Part shown: one piece after another, positions 9,086-17,869 of the stretch
How positions within the stretch are numbered: position 1 is the stretch's first letter
How the letters are laid out: each line of letters starts with the position of its first letter
Assembly: GCA_001788015.1 (NCBI GenBank)
Contig: MFZO01000031.1
Span: forward strand, 10,803 to 44,980
DNA: 34,178 bases
Direction of reading: 5' to 3'
Source: Candidatus Roizmanbacteria bacterium RIFCSPHIGHO2_02_FULL_38_11
GTDB taxonomy: Bacteria > Patescibacteriota > Microgenomatia > UBA1406 > GWC2-37-13
Program-made: the position numbers and the translations under genes
The notes under the pieces: model-generated
Told to the model about the DNA's origin: nothing
The model's database searches: none
What the model saw: the letters and a program-made list of their open reading frames with translations, nothing else

Positions 9086-10801
9086 ATGCTTTACTCAAAA
9101 CTTTTTGGCAAAACGGTAAAAAAAGCTCCTTCGGACGCTACTTTAATTTCCCATAAGCTTCTCTATCAAGCCGGATTTATCCGCGAATCAACCGCAGGAA
9201 GATACTTTATGCTTCCCTTAGGTCAACAGGTTCAGCTTAAAATTATGCAGATAATCCGAGAAGAGATGGATGAAGCAGGTGCGCAAGAAATGCTATCACC
9301 TGTTCTTCATCCGCTTACCCTTTGGGAAGAAACCAATCGGACGAAAACAACAGGTTTTGAACTCATGAAAATCAAAGACAGAAGAGAAATGTGGTTTGCT
9401 TTGGCTGGCACAGCCGAGGAAATGTTTGTCGATGTTGTTCGCAAATTTAGGCCAAGCTATAAAGATTTGCCTTTTAATATCTATCAATTTTCCCTAAAAT
9501 TTCGCGATGAACTTCGAGCAAGAGGGGGGCTTCTTCGTGTAAGAGAGTTCATTATGAAAGACGCTTATTCATTCGATCGAAACGAAGAGCAATTTAAAAA
9601 AGAGTATCAAAACATGTGGCAAACCTATAAAAGAATTTTTGAAAGCATGGGATTAAAAACAACAGTTATTGAGTCCGATAACGGATATATAGGAGGTGAG
9701 TACTGTCATGAATTTGTAGTTGAGTCGGAGATAGGGGAGAGTCGCTATCTAACGACAGCCAAACAAGAGTATGCAGCTCATGAAGAAGTTGCAAAATTCA
9801 GCCGAGATGAAAAAAACTTAACAGAAAAGCTTGCTCCCTTAAAAGAGGTGGAAGCAAAAAGAGGCACCACCATGGAAGATGGAGTAAAGCTGCATAAAAA
9901 ACCTCTTTGGCAGCAGATTAAAGACGTATTGTTCGTGGATGAAAAAGGAAGATTTATTTTATCGATTATTCGAGGTGACTATGATATCAACGAAGTCAAA
10001 CTCAAACACCTAACAAACGCCATCAGTTTGCGCCATGCTACAGATGAAGAGATAAAAAATAAAATTCATTCCGAACCTGGCTTTATTTCTCCTGTGGGAA
10101 TAAGAAATATTATTGATAAAAATATAAAGTTAATTCTTGTTGCTGATGACTCTCTTCGTACTATACGAAATGCATATGGTGGCGCTAATAAAAAATTTAA
10201 AGATCTATTCAATATGAATATTGATAGAGACTATCAACCTGACCTAGAAGGAGATATAGCTATGGCGCAAGCGGGATTTTTATCATTAGATAAAAAACAA
10301 AAACTTATCGAAAAACGAGGCATTGAAGTTGGCAACATCTTCCAACTAGGCTATCACTATTCAAAAAGGATGAAAGACGCCGTGTTCGTTGATCAAAACG
10401 GAAAACTAGAACCTTTTTATATGGGTTGTTACGGAATAGGTATCGGCAGAACTCTGGCCGCAATCGTCGAGAAATTTCATGATGACCGGGGAATAATCTG
10501 GCCAGAAAATGTCGCTCCTTACAAATTTCACTTATTAGGATTCGATTTAAAAGATGAAAAAGTTAAAAAAGTTGCTTATGAAATCTATAACCTATTAACT
10601 AAAACCCACAACCTTGAGGTTTTATTCGACGATAGGGAAGAGACTTCCGCGGGAGAGAAATTTGCCGACGCGGACTTGATCGGAATTCCTTATAGATTGG
10701 TTGTTTCGAAAAGGACTGGTGATAAAATTGAAGTTAAAAAAAGAAATGAGAAGAAAATTGACTTACTAACATTAGAACATATTATAAAAACGTCATCCTG
10801 A
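9086..10801 (+). CDS. proS: Prolyl-tRNA synthetase
   Basis: Class II synthetase motifs (RESTAGRYFMLPLG, FRDELRARGGLLRVREFIMKDAYSFD, YMGCYGIGIGRTLAAIVE). Confidence 0.95.
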   Translation: MLYSKLFGKTVKKAPSDATLISHKLLYQAGFIRESTAGRYFMLPLGQQVQLKIMQIIREEMDEAGAQEMLSPVLHPLTLWEETNRTKTTGFELMKIKDRREMWFALAGTAEEMFVDVVRKFRPSYKDLPFNIYQFSLKFRDELRARGGLLRVREFIMKDAYSFDRNEEQFKKEYQNMWQTYKRIFESMGLKTTVIESDNGYIGGEYCHEFVVESEIGESRYLTTAKQEYAAHEEVAKFSRDEKNLTEKLAPLKEVEAKRGTTMEDGVKLHKKPLWQQIKDVLFVDEKGRFILSIIRGDYDINEVKLKHLTNAISLRHATDEEIKNKIHSEPGFISPVGIRNIIDKNIKLILVADDSLRTIRNAYGGANKKFKDLFNMNIDRDYQPDLEGDIAMAQAGFLSLDKKQKLIEKRGIEVGNIFQLGYHYSKRMKDAVFVDQNGKLEPFYMGCYGIGIGRTLAAIVEKFHDDRGIIWPENVAPYKFHLLGFDLKDEKVKKVAYEIYNLLTKTHNLEVLFDDREETSAGEKFADADLIGIPYRLVVSKRTGDKIEVKKRNEKKIDLLTLEHIIKTSS

Positions 10802-10816
10802 ACTTGTTTCAGGATC
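10792..10816. repeat. GTCATCCTGAACTTGTTTCAGGATC palindromic repeat overlapping the proS 3' end
   Basis: Inverted repeat ATCCTGAA..TTCAGGAT; supplies last codons and TGA stop of proS. Confidence 0.8.
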
Positions 10817-10821
10817 TGGAT

Positions 10822-10914
10822 TGTCATTCCCGCAAAAGCGGGAATCCAGAAATTAGTAATTATATAGATTCCGCATCAAGCTTGCCCTCATGAAAATGGG
10901 GGTGCGGAATGACA
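10822..10914. repeat. GTCATTCCCGC...GCGGAATGAC composite inverted-repeat element
   Basis: Left hairpin ATTCCCGCAAAAGCGGGAAT, termini GTCATTCC / GGAATGAC. Confidence 0.8.
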
Positions 10915-10924
10915 ATAGGTAGCA

Positions 10925-11758
10925 ATGAAAACCATAGTCACCCATTTCTCCCCCGACCTGGATGCGATAAGCTCATGTTGGCTCATCAAAAAATTTCTCC
11001 CCGGCTGGCAAAATGCTCTTATAAAATTTGTTCCCGCAGGTTCTACTTTAAACAACTTACCACCGGACGATAACCCGGAAATTATCCATGTGGATACGGG
11101 TCTTGGTAAATTTGACCACCATCAAACAAATATTAAAACTTGTTCTGCGGAAAAAATCTTAGACTATCTAAAAAAAAATGGGTTAATTAAAATGAAACTG
11201 CTCGAACCTCTCACTAGACTGGTGAGTTTTGTTATTGAAGACGATCATTTTCTCGAAGTTTACTATCCAGAACCCGAGGCGGATCGCTATGAATTCCTTC
11301 TTAATAATACAATAGACGGAGTAAAAATTGTTTTAGCCGAAGATCAAAAACTCGCTGAGTTTGTCTTTGTCATTCTTGACGGAACGCTGGAAAAGTTCAA
11401 AAAGAAAATTGCTGCAGAAGAGGAAACAAAAAAAGGGCTAATTTTTCAATCCTATCTTGGCAAATCCTTTGCCGTTGAATCTCCTAATGACGAAGTCTTG
11501 AGATTTGCTCAAAAAATTGGTTATCAACTGGTCATTCGCAAAGATCCAAAATTCGGAAATATCAGGATTAAATGTCCGCCTGAACCTAAACTGGATTTAA
11601 CTCCAATTTATAATAAAATTCTCAAAATCGATTCGATAGGATCCTGGTTTCTTCATTCATCGAAACACATGCTTTTGAATGGCTCACCAAAGCGGCCCGA
11701 TCAAATTCCATCTCCATTATCGATCCGACAAATAATTGAAATAGTGAAAAGTGTATAA
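10925..11758 (+). CDS. DHH/MYG1-like phosphoesterase
   Basis: TIVTHFSPDLDAISSCWLI, HVDTGLGKFDHHQ, VIEDDHFLE metal-binding signatures. Confidence 0.65.
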   Translation: MKTIVTHFSPDLDAISSCWLIKKFLPGWQNALIKFVPAGSTLNNLPPDDNPEIIHVDTGLGKFDHHQTNIKTCSAEKILDYLKKNGLIKMKLLEPLTRLVSFVIEDDHFLEVYYPEPEADRYEFLLNNTIDGVKIVLAEDQKLAEFVFVILDGTLEKFKKKIAAEEETKKGLIFQSYLGKSFAVESPNDEVLRFAQKIGYQLVIRKDPKFGNIRIKCPPEPKLDLTPIYNKILKIDSIGSWFLHSSKHMLLNGSPKRPDQIPSPLSIRQIIEIVKSV

Positions 11759-11853
11759 TAGAATGTTAGAGATTAGACGTTGGATGTTATGAATTATTTT
11801 AACTTCGAACTTCCATCTTCTAACTTCTAACTTTTAGAGAGGGGGTTTTAATT

Positions 11854-12060
11854 ATGGTTTTTGTTAGTAAAAAAAAAGGCGAGTCAAAAGACAGATTATT
11901 TAGAAAATTTACCAGAACCTTTATTGAAGAAAATATCGTTGATGACGTGAGAAGTAAATTATTTTACAAAAAACCCTCGCTTCTAAGAAAAGAGAGAGAG
12001 AAAGAACTTTTAAAATTAAGGCGTCAACCTAGATCGTTGAAAAGGAGTTACCGAAGATAA
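11854..12060 (+). CDS. rpsU: 30S ribosomal protein S21
   Basis: Short basic protein with bS21 pattern (KKGESKDRLFRKFTRTFIEENIVDDVR...KPSLLRKEREKELLKLRR); RBS AGAGGGGG. Confidence 0.8.
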   Translation: MVFVSKKKGESKDRLFRKFTRTFIEENIVDDVRSKLFYKKPSLLRKEREKELLKLRRQPRSLKRSYRR

Positions 12061-12065
12061 TATTT

Positions 12066-12452
12066 ATGCTCAACATCACTTCTTCCTCCCGATATAAAAT
12101 TAATAGGAAATTGATAAAAAAAACTTTCGCTGAAATGTTGACTAGCTACGGAATTCCAGATAGTGCCGTAATTAATATTGTCTTCGTTGGAAGAAATAAA
12201 ATGAAAGCAATAGCTGCAAAATACGCACACGAAAAGGAAGCTTTGCCTGTCCTGAGTTTTTCCTATCATGACCTCAATCTAACCCCCGGGGTTGAGGAGC
12301 GTAGCGGGAAAACCCCGGGGGTTGAAAAGCTAATGGGCGAAATTTTTATTTGTTATCCTCAGGCTATAATTCTAGCGGCTGAAAAAGATAAAAAGGTTGA
12401 CGACATCATTATATTCCTAATTAAACACGGAATTGAAAATATTATGCAATAA
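12066..12452 (+). CDS. ybeY: YbeY-like protein, C-terminal catalytic His motif missing
   Basis: YbeY-like N-terminal fold (INIVFVGRNKMKAIAAKYAHEKEALPVLSFSY) and position before dnaX; ends ...IKHGIENIMQ rather than HGxLHLxGxDH. Confidence 0.65.
   Translation: MLNITSSSRYKINRKLIKKTFAEMLTSYGIPDSAVINIVFVGRNKMKAIAAKYAHEKEALPVLSFSYHDLNLTPGVEERSGKTPGVEKLMGEIFICYPQAIILAAEKDKKVDDIIIFLIKHGIENIMQ
12281..12323. repeat. Palindromic element copy 2, embedded in frame in ybeY
   Basis: AACCCCCGGGGTT (12281-12293) / AACCCCGGGGGTT (12311-12323) perfect inverted repeat around GAGGAGCGTAGCGGGAA; encodes TPGVEERSGKTPGV. Confidence 0.9.
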
Positions 12453-13576
12453 TGTTTTATCTAAAATACCGTCCCAAGACCGTAGAAGAGCTTGACAACA
12501 CCAAAGTTAAAGAAATTATAAAGAAATTACTTCAGTTGCAATCTCTCCCTCATGCTTTTTTATTCTTTGGTCAAAAAGGAACAGGAAAAACCTCAACGGC
12601 ACGAATTATAGCCAAAGCGGTAAACTGCCTATCAAATGATTATGCTTCGAGCGAGCGTAGCGAGTCGAGAAGCTCTCGATCGCGTCAAACGCGACAACCA
12701 CGTTCGACGTGGCAGGCTCGAACTGTAAAAAATATAGAACCATGCAACACCTGTAGAAATTGTCTATCCGTCGATTCCTCTTCGTCTCCCGATGTCATCG
12801 AACTTGATGCTGCTTCCAATCGAGGCATTGAAGATATTAGAAACTTAATTAAAGAAGCCAGTTTTTTTCCGATGGTCAATCGCTATAGAGTATATATCGT
12901 TGATGAGGCACATATGATCACTAACGACGCCTTTAACGCGCTACTTAAAACTCTGGAAGAGCCTCCCTCCTCTGTCATTTTCATTTTGGCAACAACAAAT
13001 CAAGAAAAAATTCCTAAAACTATACTCTCACGTTGCTCTATAATCAATTTCGGAAAGGCTCAAAAAGCTGACATTGTTTCTATGCTTAAGAAGGTCGCCA
13101 AAAAAGAAAAAATAATAATTGAAGAACAACTTCTTAGTCTTATTGCCCAACACGCAGACCACTCATTCAGAGATGCAGTTAAAATTTTAGAAGAACTAGC
13201 CACCCAGCAAAAACTCTCTTACGAGGAGGGAAAACAATTCTTAGGCCTTCTTAAGGAAAATTTCTTTGAAGCTTTGCAAAAAAAAGATCTTAAAGTAATT
13301 CTGTCGTGGATTGATGAATTCAGTCAGTCAGGTGGAAATGTCAAATATCTCATCGAGCAACTCCTCGATGAATTGAGAATAGCACTTTTAGCCCAAAGCG
13401 GCGTTAAAACAGACGAAGGAATTGACATTACCCTTAACGTTAAAGACATCGTAAGTCTTATGAAACTCCTAACCGAAGCGTATAATAACCTTAAAATTTC
13501 ACCGATCGAATCATTACCGCTTGAGATTGCACTCGTGGAGTTCTATAATCAACATAAGTCAAAAGTTAAAAATTAA
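12452..13576 (+). CDS. dnaX: DNA polymerase III gamma/tau subunit
   Basis: FGQKGTGKTSTARIIAKAVNC, CNTCRNC zinc module, VYIVDEAHMITNDAFNALLKTLEEPP, TTNQEKIPKTILSRC. Confidence 0.93.
   Translation: MFYLKYRPKTVEELDNTKVKEIIKKLLQLQSLPHAFLFFGQKGTGKTSTARIIAKAVNCLSNDYASSERSESRSSRSRQTRQPRSTWQARTVKNIEPCNTCRNCLSVDSSSSPDVIELDAASNRGIEDIRNLIKEASFFPMVNRYRVYIVDEAHMITNDAFNALLKTLEEPPSSVIFILATTNQEKIPKTILSRCSIINFGKAQKADIVSMLKKVAKKEKIIIEEQLLSLIAQHADHSFRDAVKILEELATQQKLSYEEGKQFLGLLKENFFEALQKKDLKVILSWIDEFSQSGGNVKYLIEQLLDELRIALLAQSGVKTDEGIDITLNVKDIVSLMKLLTEAYNNLKISPIESLPLEIALVEFYNQHKSKVKN
12645..12723. repeat. Compound palindromic insertion inside dnaX
   Basis: GCTTCGAGCGAGCGTAGCGAGTCGAGAAGC plus TCGCGTcaaACGCGA and CCACGTtcgACGTGG hairpins; encodes a Ser/Arg-rich stretch ASSERSESRSSRSRQTRQPRSTWQAR before the zinc module. 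Confidence 0.8.
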
Positions 13577-13695
13577 AGTTAATAAATCGTCATGAGCGTT
13601 CGTCTTGAGAGTGAATAGCTCATGACACAACTTAGGGAAAATCGTTGGGAATAAACCGCTAGGTTTTGTCCCATAACGTAAGGGGGTGTAAATTT

Positions 13696-13962
13696 ATGAT
13701 CAATCCACTTGGAGGACTGGGCGATTTACAAAAGCTTCAACAACAAGCTCAACAGATGCAACAAGCTCTTCAACAGGAACAGGTAACTGTTGAAAAAAAT
13801 GGTGTTAAAGTAACAGTGAGAGGCGATCAAATCATAGAAGTGATCGAAGTTGACGGCGTGATTGAAAATCGTGTAGCGGAAGCGTTAAACGAAGCCATCA
13901 AAAAAACCCAAGAACTTGCGGCAAAAAAATTGATAGAAATATCAACCCAACAACAACGATAG
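13696..13962 (+). CDS. ybaB: YbaB/EbfC nucleoid-associated protein
   Basis: MINPLGGLGDLQKLQQQAQQMQQALQQEQ..., VDGVIENRVAEALNEAIKKTQELAAKKL; RBS AAGGGGGTG upstream of ATG at 13696 (ORF track begins at 13666). Confidence 0.9.
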   Translation: MINPLGGLGDLQKLQQQAQQMQQALQQEQVTVEKNGVKVTVRGDQIIEVIEVDGVIENRVAEALNEAIKKTQELAAKKLIEISTQQQR

Positions 13963-14032
13963 ACCTTAGATATTTAGACTTTAGAAGTAAGAATTTGTTT
14001 TTCTAAAGTCTATGATCTAACGTCTAAAATCT

Positions 14033-14968
14033 ATGCTTAAGTTATTCTCAGGCTCTGCTAATCGTAAACTCTCTCAAGAGGTTTCCAAACTTCTAAAGAT
14101 ATCCATTTCTGATGCTGAAGTAACCCGCTTTGGTAATTCTGAAGTCAAAGTCACAATTCGAGAAAAAGTAAAAAACCAAACTTGTGTCGTTATTCAACCT
14201 ACTTCTAATCCTACAGATAGCAACGTGGTGGAACTTCTTTTCTTTTGCGATGCCCTTCGGCGTCAAGAAGCCAAAAAAGTAATCGGCTATATTCCCTGGT
14301 TTGGTTACGCCAAACAAGATATCCAACACAGGCCCGGAGAGTGTGTCTCGGTTAATGTCATTATTCGAATGCTCGAATCTATCGGTTTTTTTAAGATATA
14401 CACTGTCGATCTACATGACGAAGCTACCGGAGGCGTTTTCTCAATACCTTTTAAAAACCTTTCAGCTTTACCTTTATTGGCCAAACATATAGCTGAATAC
14501 TTTACCTCAAAAAAAATCGATTTAAAAAAAGTCGCATTGGTTTCGCCTGACCAAGGGGCAGTAGAAAAAGTAAGAAATTTCGGCGAAACATTCTATGGAA
14601 CATCTAATTTCTCAGAAGCGGTTATAGAAAAGAAACGCAACTTAAATATTGCCCACAAGGCTAAACCGCTGGATTTGTACGGAGACGTCAGAGATAAAAT
14701 ATGCCTTATAGTCGACGATATGGTCGTCTCGGGCAGCACAATTTTGCCTGCGGTTGATCTCTGTCTTGAGAGAGGTGCCAAGAAAGTTTACGTCGCTGCA
14801 GTCCATCACGATTTTACCAAAGACGCTCCCAAATTATTGCAAAAGTCTAAGTTAGAAAGATTTTTCACAACTAATAGTATTCACCTTAATAATGACCAAA
14901 AATTTCCAAAGCTGGAAGAAATTTCTATTGCTTCTATAATTGCAGATGAACTAAAGAATTATGTGTAA
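14033..14968 (+). CDS. prs: Ribose-phosphate pyrophosphokinase
   Basis: LFSGSANRKLSQEVSKLL, GYIPWFGYAKQD, CLIVDDMVVSGSTILPAVDLCLERGAKKVYVAAVH. Confidence 0.92.
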   Translation: MLKLFSGSANRKLSQEVSKLLKISISDAEVTRFGNSEVKVTIREKVKNQTCVVIQPTSNPTDSNVVELLFFCDALRRQEAKKVIGYIPWFGYAKQDIQHRPGECVSVNVIIRMLESIGFFKIYTVDLHDEATGGVFSIPFKNLSALPLLAKHIAEYFTSKKIDLKKVALVSPDQGAVEKVRNFGETFYGTSNFSEAVIEKKRNLNIAHKAKPLDLYGDVRDKICLIVDDMVVSGSTILPAVDLCLERGAKKVYVAAVHHDFTKDAPKLLQKSKLERFFTTNSIHLNNDQKFPKLEEISIASIIADELKNYV

Positions 14969-14998
14969 TATCAGATCCTCTTAAATAATACACATTAT

Positions 14999-15056
14999 GT
15001 CATTCCTGCGAAAGCAGGAATCTATTTAATAGATTCCTCATCAAGTGCGGAATGAC
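14999..15056. repeat. GTCATTCCTGC...GCGGAATGAC composite inverted-repeat element
   Basis: ATTCCTGCGAAAGCAGGAAT hairpin and terminal GTCATTCC/GGAATGAC. Confidence 0.8.
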
Positions 15057-15088
15057 AAGGTGATTAACCAGATTTGATATAAATTTTC

Positions 15089-15739
15089 CTAATATTCATT
15101 CCTACCTTCAATTGACTTTTGGAGAGTCATATAATCGGCGTATTCTAAACTTGCACCAATAGGCAAACCATAGGCCAAGCGGGTTATTTTGAAGTAAACT
15201 CCATTGTGTTTCTTAACTTCTTTTAATCTGTCTCTTATGTACATCGCCGTTGCCTCCCCCTCCATATCCGGATTCATCGCGAGAATAATTTCTTTTATTC
15301 TGGTTTTTTTTAACCCGTTAACCCGTGAACTCGTTAACTCACTAACTCTATCTAATAATTGTTGAATATAAATGTCCTCCGGTCCGATATGATTAAGCGG
15401 ATCTATTTTCCCATGAAGAACATAATAAACGCCTTTATATATGTTTCCGGTCTCAAAAGATAATAAATCTAATACCTCTTCAACTACTGTGATTATCTCG
15501 TGATCTCTGGATGTGTCTTTATCAATGCTGCAGATTTCATCTTCCGTCAAATTCATGCAGACTCTGCATAACTTAGTTTTGGACTTGAGAGACCCTATAG
15601 TTTCTGCAAATTCTTTTAGATCTCTTTCTGGAAGCCTCAATAAATAAAATGCCAGACGGTTAGCTGTTTTTTCACCAATCCCAGGCAAACGCTCGAGAAA
15701 TAAAGAGATTTGTTTAAGATTATTGGGCAAAGTATTCAT
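15089..15739 (-). CDS. recR: Recombination protein RecR
   Basis: LPGIGEKTANRLAFYLL HhH, partial zinc finger CRVCMNLTEDEICSID, Toprim EIILAMNPDMEGEATAMYI, ITRLAYGLPIGASLEYAD. Confidence 0.92.
   Translation of the reverse strand: MNTLPNNLKQISLFLERLPGIGEKTANRLAFYLLRLPERDLKEFAETIGSLKSKTKLCRVCMNLTEDEICSIDKDTSRDHEIITVVEEVLDLLSFETGNIYKGVYYVLHGKIDPLNHIGPEDIYIQQLLDRVSELTSSRVNGLKKTRIKEIILAMNPDMEGEATAMYIRDRLKEVKKHNGVYFKITRLAYGLPIGASLEYADYMTLQKSIEGRNEY
15310..15348. repeat. Iterated GTTAAC-type repeat embedded in recR
   Basis: TTAACCCGTTAACCCGTGAACTCGTTAACTCACTAACTC, encoding ELTSSRVNGLK on the minus strand; related wording at 17827-17865. Confidence 0.7.
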
Positions 15740-15742
15740 AAA

Positions 15743-17413
15743 CTAAATCTGTATCACATCCACAATCACCAGTGGTTTTCTCCCTCTTTCTTTAAAAAAG
15801 AAGTCCTCTAATATTTCGCCAGCTTCTTTTCTAACATTATTAATATCAATTATTCTCTCACCTCTAGGCTTCAATACTTTTTCAAGTCGACGAACAGCTT
15901 CGGAAAAAAGCATTTCCTCACCTGATTCATAGACAAATCCCCTCGAAAGAAACTTTGGCCTTGTCGTTAGTTTTCCTTGACCATCCAATATTAGAACCGC
16001 TGCCACAATTCCCTCCGTTGCTAAAGTTTTTCGATCACGTAAAACTACATTTCCCACGTCTCCTACGCCATAAGCGTCAACATAGATATTTTTAGTCTCG
16101 ATTGAATCTCCACGATAGCCCTTACCCTTAGTAAACCAGACTGTTTCACCTTCATCTAATAAAAAAAGCTGTTCTTTCTTATATCCCAAACCCATTACTA
16201 ACTTTTGATATTGATGCTGATGCCTAACTGTGCCTCCTATTGGAATAAAATATTTAGGATCGGTGAATCTGACTAAAAATTTCAAATCTTCTTGATTTCC
16301 GTGACCAGATGCGTGTAATTGGTCTTGAATATCAGAATAAATGACATCGGCGCCTAATAGCGAAAGTTCTTCGATTAAAGCGTACACCTCATTTTCACTT
16401 CCCGGTATCGGATCTGAAGAAAAAACAACTTTATCCCCTGGCTTTATCTTTATATGAGAATTTCTGTTGTTGGCTAGCTTGGATAGTGCAGAACCATATT
16501 GTCCTTGTGATCCGGCTGCTATAATGCAAACCTTATTTGGAGGAAGACGCATTACTTCTTCCTCTTTGGCAGTCAAACTTTCCGGTATAGGCAAATAGCC
16601 TATATCCGAAGCTATTCTTGTATTTTCCTTCATGGATCTACCCAGAAAAACTATTTTTCGGTTAAATTTTATTGCAGCCTCAACGCATTGCCTGATGCGA
16701 GAAATGTTGGATGAAAATGTCGTCATTATAAATTTACCTTTGGTTTTTCGCATTTCATCTTCAAAAGTTTGACCAACAATACTCTCGGACAGGGTTAACC
16801 CCTCGCGATCAGAGCCAAGACAGTCAGACAATAAGCATAACAGTCCGTCATTACCGGCCTTGGTAATAGCGTAAAAATCAGGATGTTTCCCATATGGAGG
16901 CGTTAGATCCAATTTAAAATCTGTTCCGTGATAGATATTTCCGACCGGTGTCTTGATTAAAACATGAAAGGTATCAGGGATCGAATGCGTTACGCGTATA
17001 AAATTTATCTTGAATAGTCCGAACTGATACTCTTTTTCATACTTTAATTCGTTCAGGTCGACTCTTTGATTAAATTCCTTAAATTTATTTTGCACAAATG
17101 CAGTTGTGAGTCGGCTGGCAAAGACCGGCGGCCTGCCTAAGGTATCATAGTGAAAAGGTAGGGCAGAAGTATGATCTTCGTGTCCATGACTTAAAATAAC
17201 TGCCCTGATCTTTTCTTTTTTGTCGGCTAAATAAGAAACATCCGGAATCACAAAGTCTACTCCGAGCTCTTTTTCCTGAGGAAATCCTATCCCACAGTCA
17301 ACAATCAAAATGTCTTTCAACTTTTCATTTTCATATAACTCATACACGTACATGTTTTTTGTAACCCCAACCACACCACCCAGAGGAATGAAGTGAAGCT
17401 TGTAGGAATTCAT
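15743..17413 (-). CDS. rnj: Ribonuclease J family metallo-beta-lactamase nuclease
   Basis: LSHGHEDHTSALPF, YHGTDFKLD, HASGHGNQEDLKFLV, PIGGTVRHQHQY. MNSYKLHFIPLGGVVGVTKN start at 17413 more plausible than 17461. Confidence 0.9.
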   Translation of the reverse strand: MNSYKLHFIPLGGVVGVTKNMYVYELYENEKLKDILIVDCGIGFPQEKELGVDFVIPDVSYLADKKEKIRAVILSHGHEDHTSALPFHYDTLGRPPVFASRLTTAFVQNKFKEFNQRVDLNELKYEKEYQFGLFKINFIRVTHSIPDTFHVLIKTPVGNIYHGTDFKLDLTPPYGKHPDFYAITKAGNDGLLCLLSDCLGSDREGLTLSESIVGQTFEDEMRKTKGKFIMTTFSSNISRIRQCVEAAIKFNRKIVFLGRSMKENTRIASDIGYLPIPESLTAKEEEVMRLPPNKVCIIAAGSQGQYGSALSKLANNRNSHIKIKPGDKVVFSSDPIPGSENEVYALIEELSLLGADVIYSDIQDQLHASGHGNQEDLKFLVRFTDPKYFIPIGGTVRHQHQYQKLVMGLGYKKEQLFLLDEGETVWFTKGKGYRGDSIETKNIYVDAYGVGDVGNVVLRDRKTLATEGIVAAVLILDGQGKLTTRPKFLSRGFVYESGEEMLFSEAVRRLEKVLKPRGERIIDINNVRKEAGEILEDFFFKERGRKPLVIVDVIQI

Positions 17414-17502
17414 ATTTTGAATATAACGATTATAACAATTATAATTGAAAGTAACAAACAATAATTTACTTTCATCCCGAAGCTATAAGCGAGGGATCTA
17501 CT

Positions 17503-17808
17503 ATGAAAATCACTGAAAAACTCATAAAGTCAAAACTATCTGAGGTTCTCGATCCTGAACTCAACATCTCCATCGTCGATCTTGGACTGGTTTATAAAAT
17601 TGAATTGCTAAAAGCTAATAGAACTAAGATAACTATGACGCTTACCACCATTGGCTGTCCATTATTTTCGCTGATCGAGCAAGAGATAAAAAGCAAACTC
17701 AAAACGATTGGGCTACCAAATGAAAAAATCGAGTTTGAGTTGACATTCGATCCGCCTTGGTCTATGGACAAAATGTCAGAAAGAGCCAAAGCAATGCTCG
17801 GTATTTAA
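17503..17808 (+). CDS. MIP18/PaaD-like (DUF59) Fe-S assembly-associated protein
   Basis: LDPELNISIVDLGLVYKIEL, TLTTIGCPL, FDPPWSMDKMSERAKAMLG. Confidence 0.85.
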   Translation: MKITEKLIKSKLSEVLDPELNISIVDLGLVYKIELLKANRTKITMTLTTIGCPLFSLIEQEIKSKLKTIGLPNEKIEFELTFDPPWSMDKMSERAKAMLGI

Positions 17809-17826
17809 AGATTATTCCAATAACAT

Positions 17827-17865
17827 GTTAACCCGTTAGCGCGTTAACGAGCTAACGAGTTAAAC
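17827..17865. repeat. Iterated GTTAAC/CGTTAAC palindromic intergenic repeat
   Basis: GTTAACCCGTTAGCGCGTTAACGAGCTAACGAGTTAAAC. Confidence 0.75.
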
Positions 17866-17869
17866 AATT

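Noticed and set aside
10925-11758. Assignment of this ORF as a full MYG1 or RecJ nuclease
   Set aside because: Only partial DHH/MYG1-like metal motifs were visible by eye; a specific gene name is not justified.
13577-13695. SRP RNA (ffs) between dnaX and ybaB
   Set aside because: No GGAA-capped conserved SRP domain or AGCA-type symmetric loop could be recognised; retained only as a structured region.
15310-17865. CRISPR-like array suspicion from iterated GTTAAC words
   Set aside because: Words are only about 7 nt with no regular spacers and no cas genes; they fit iterated palindromic repeats.
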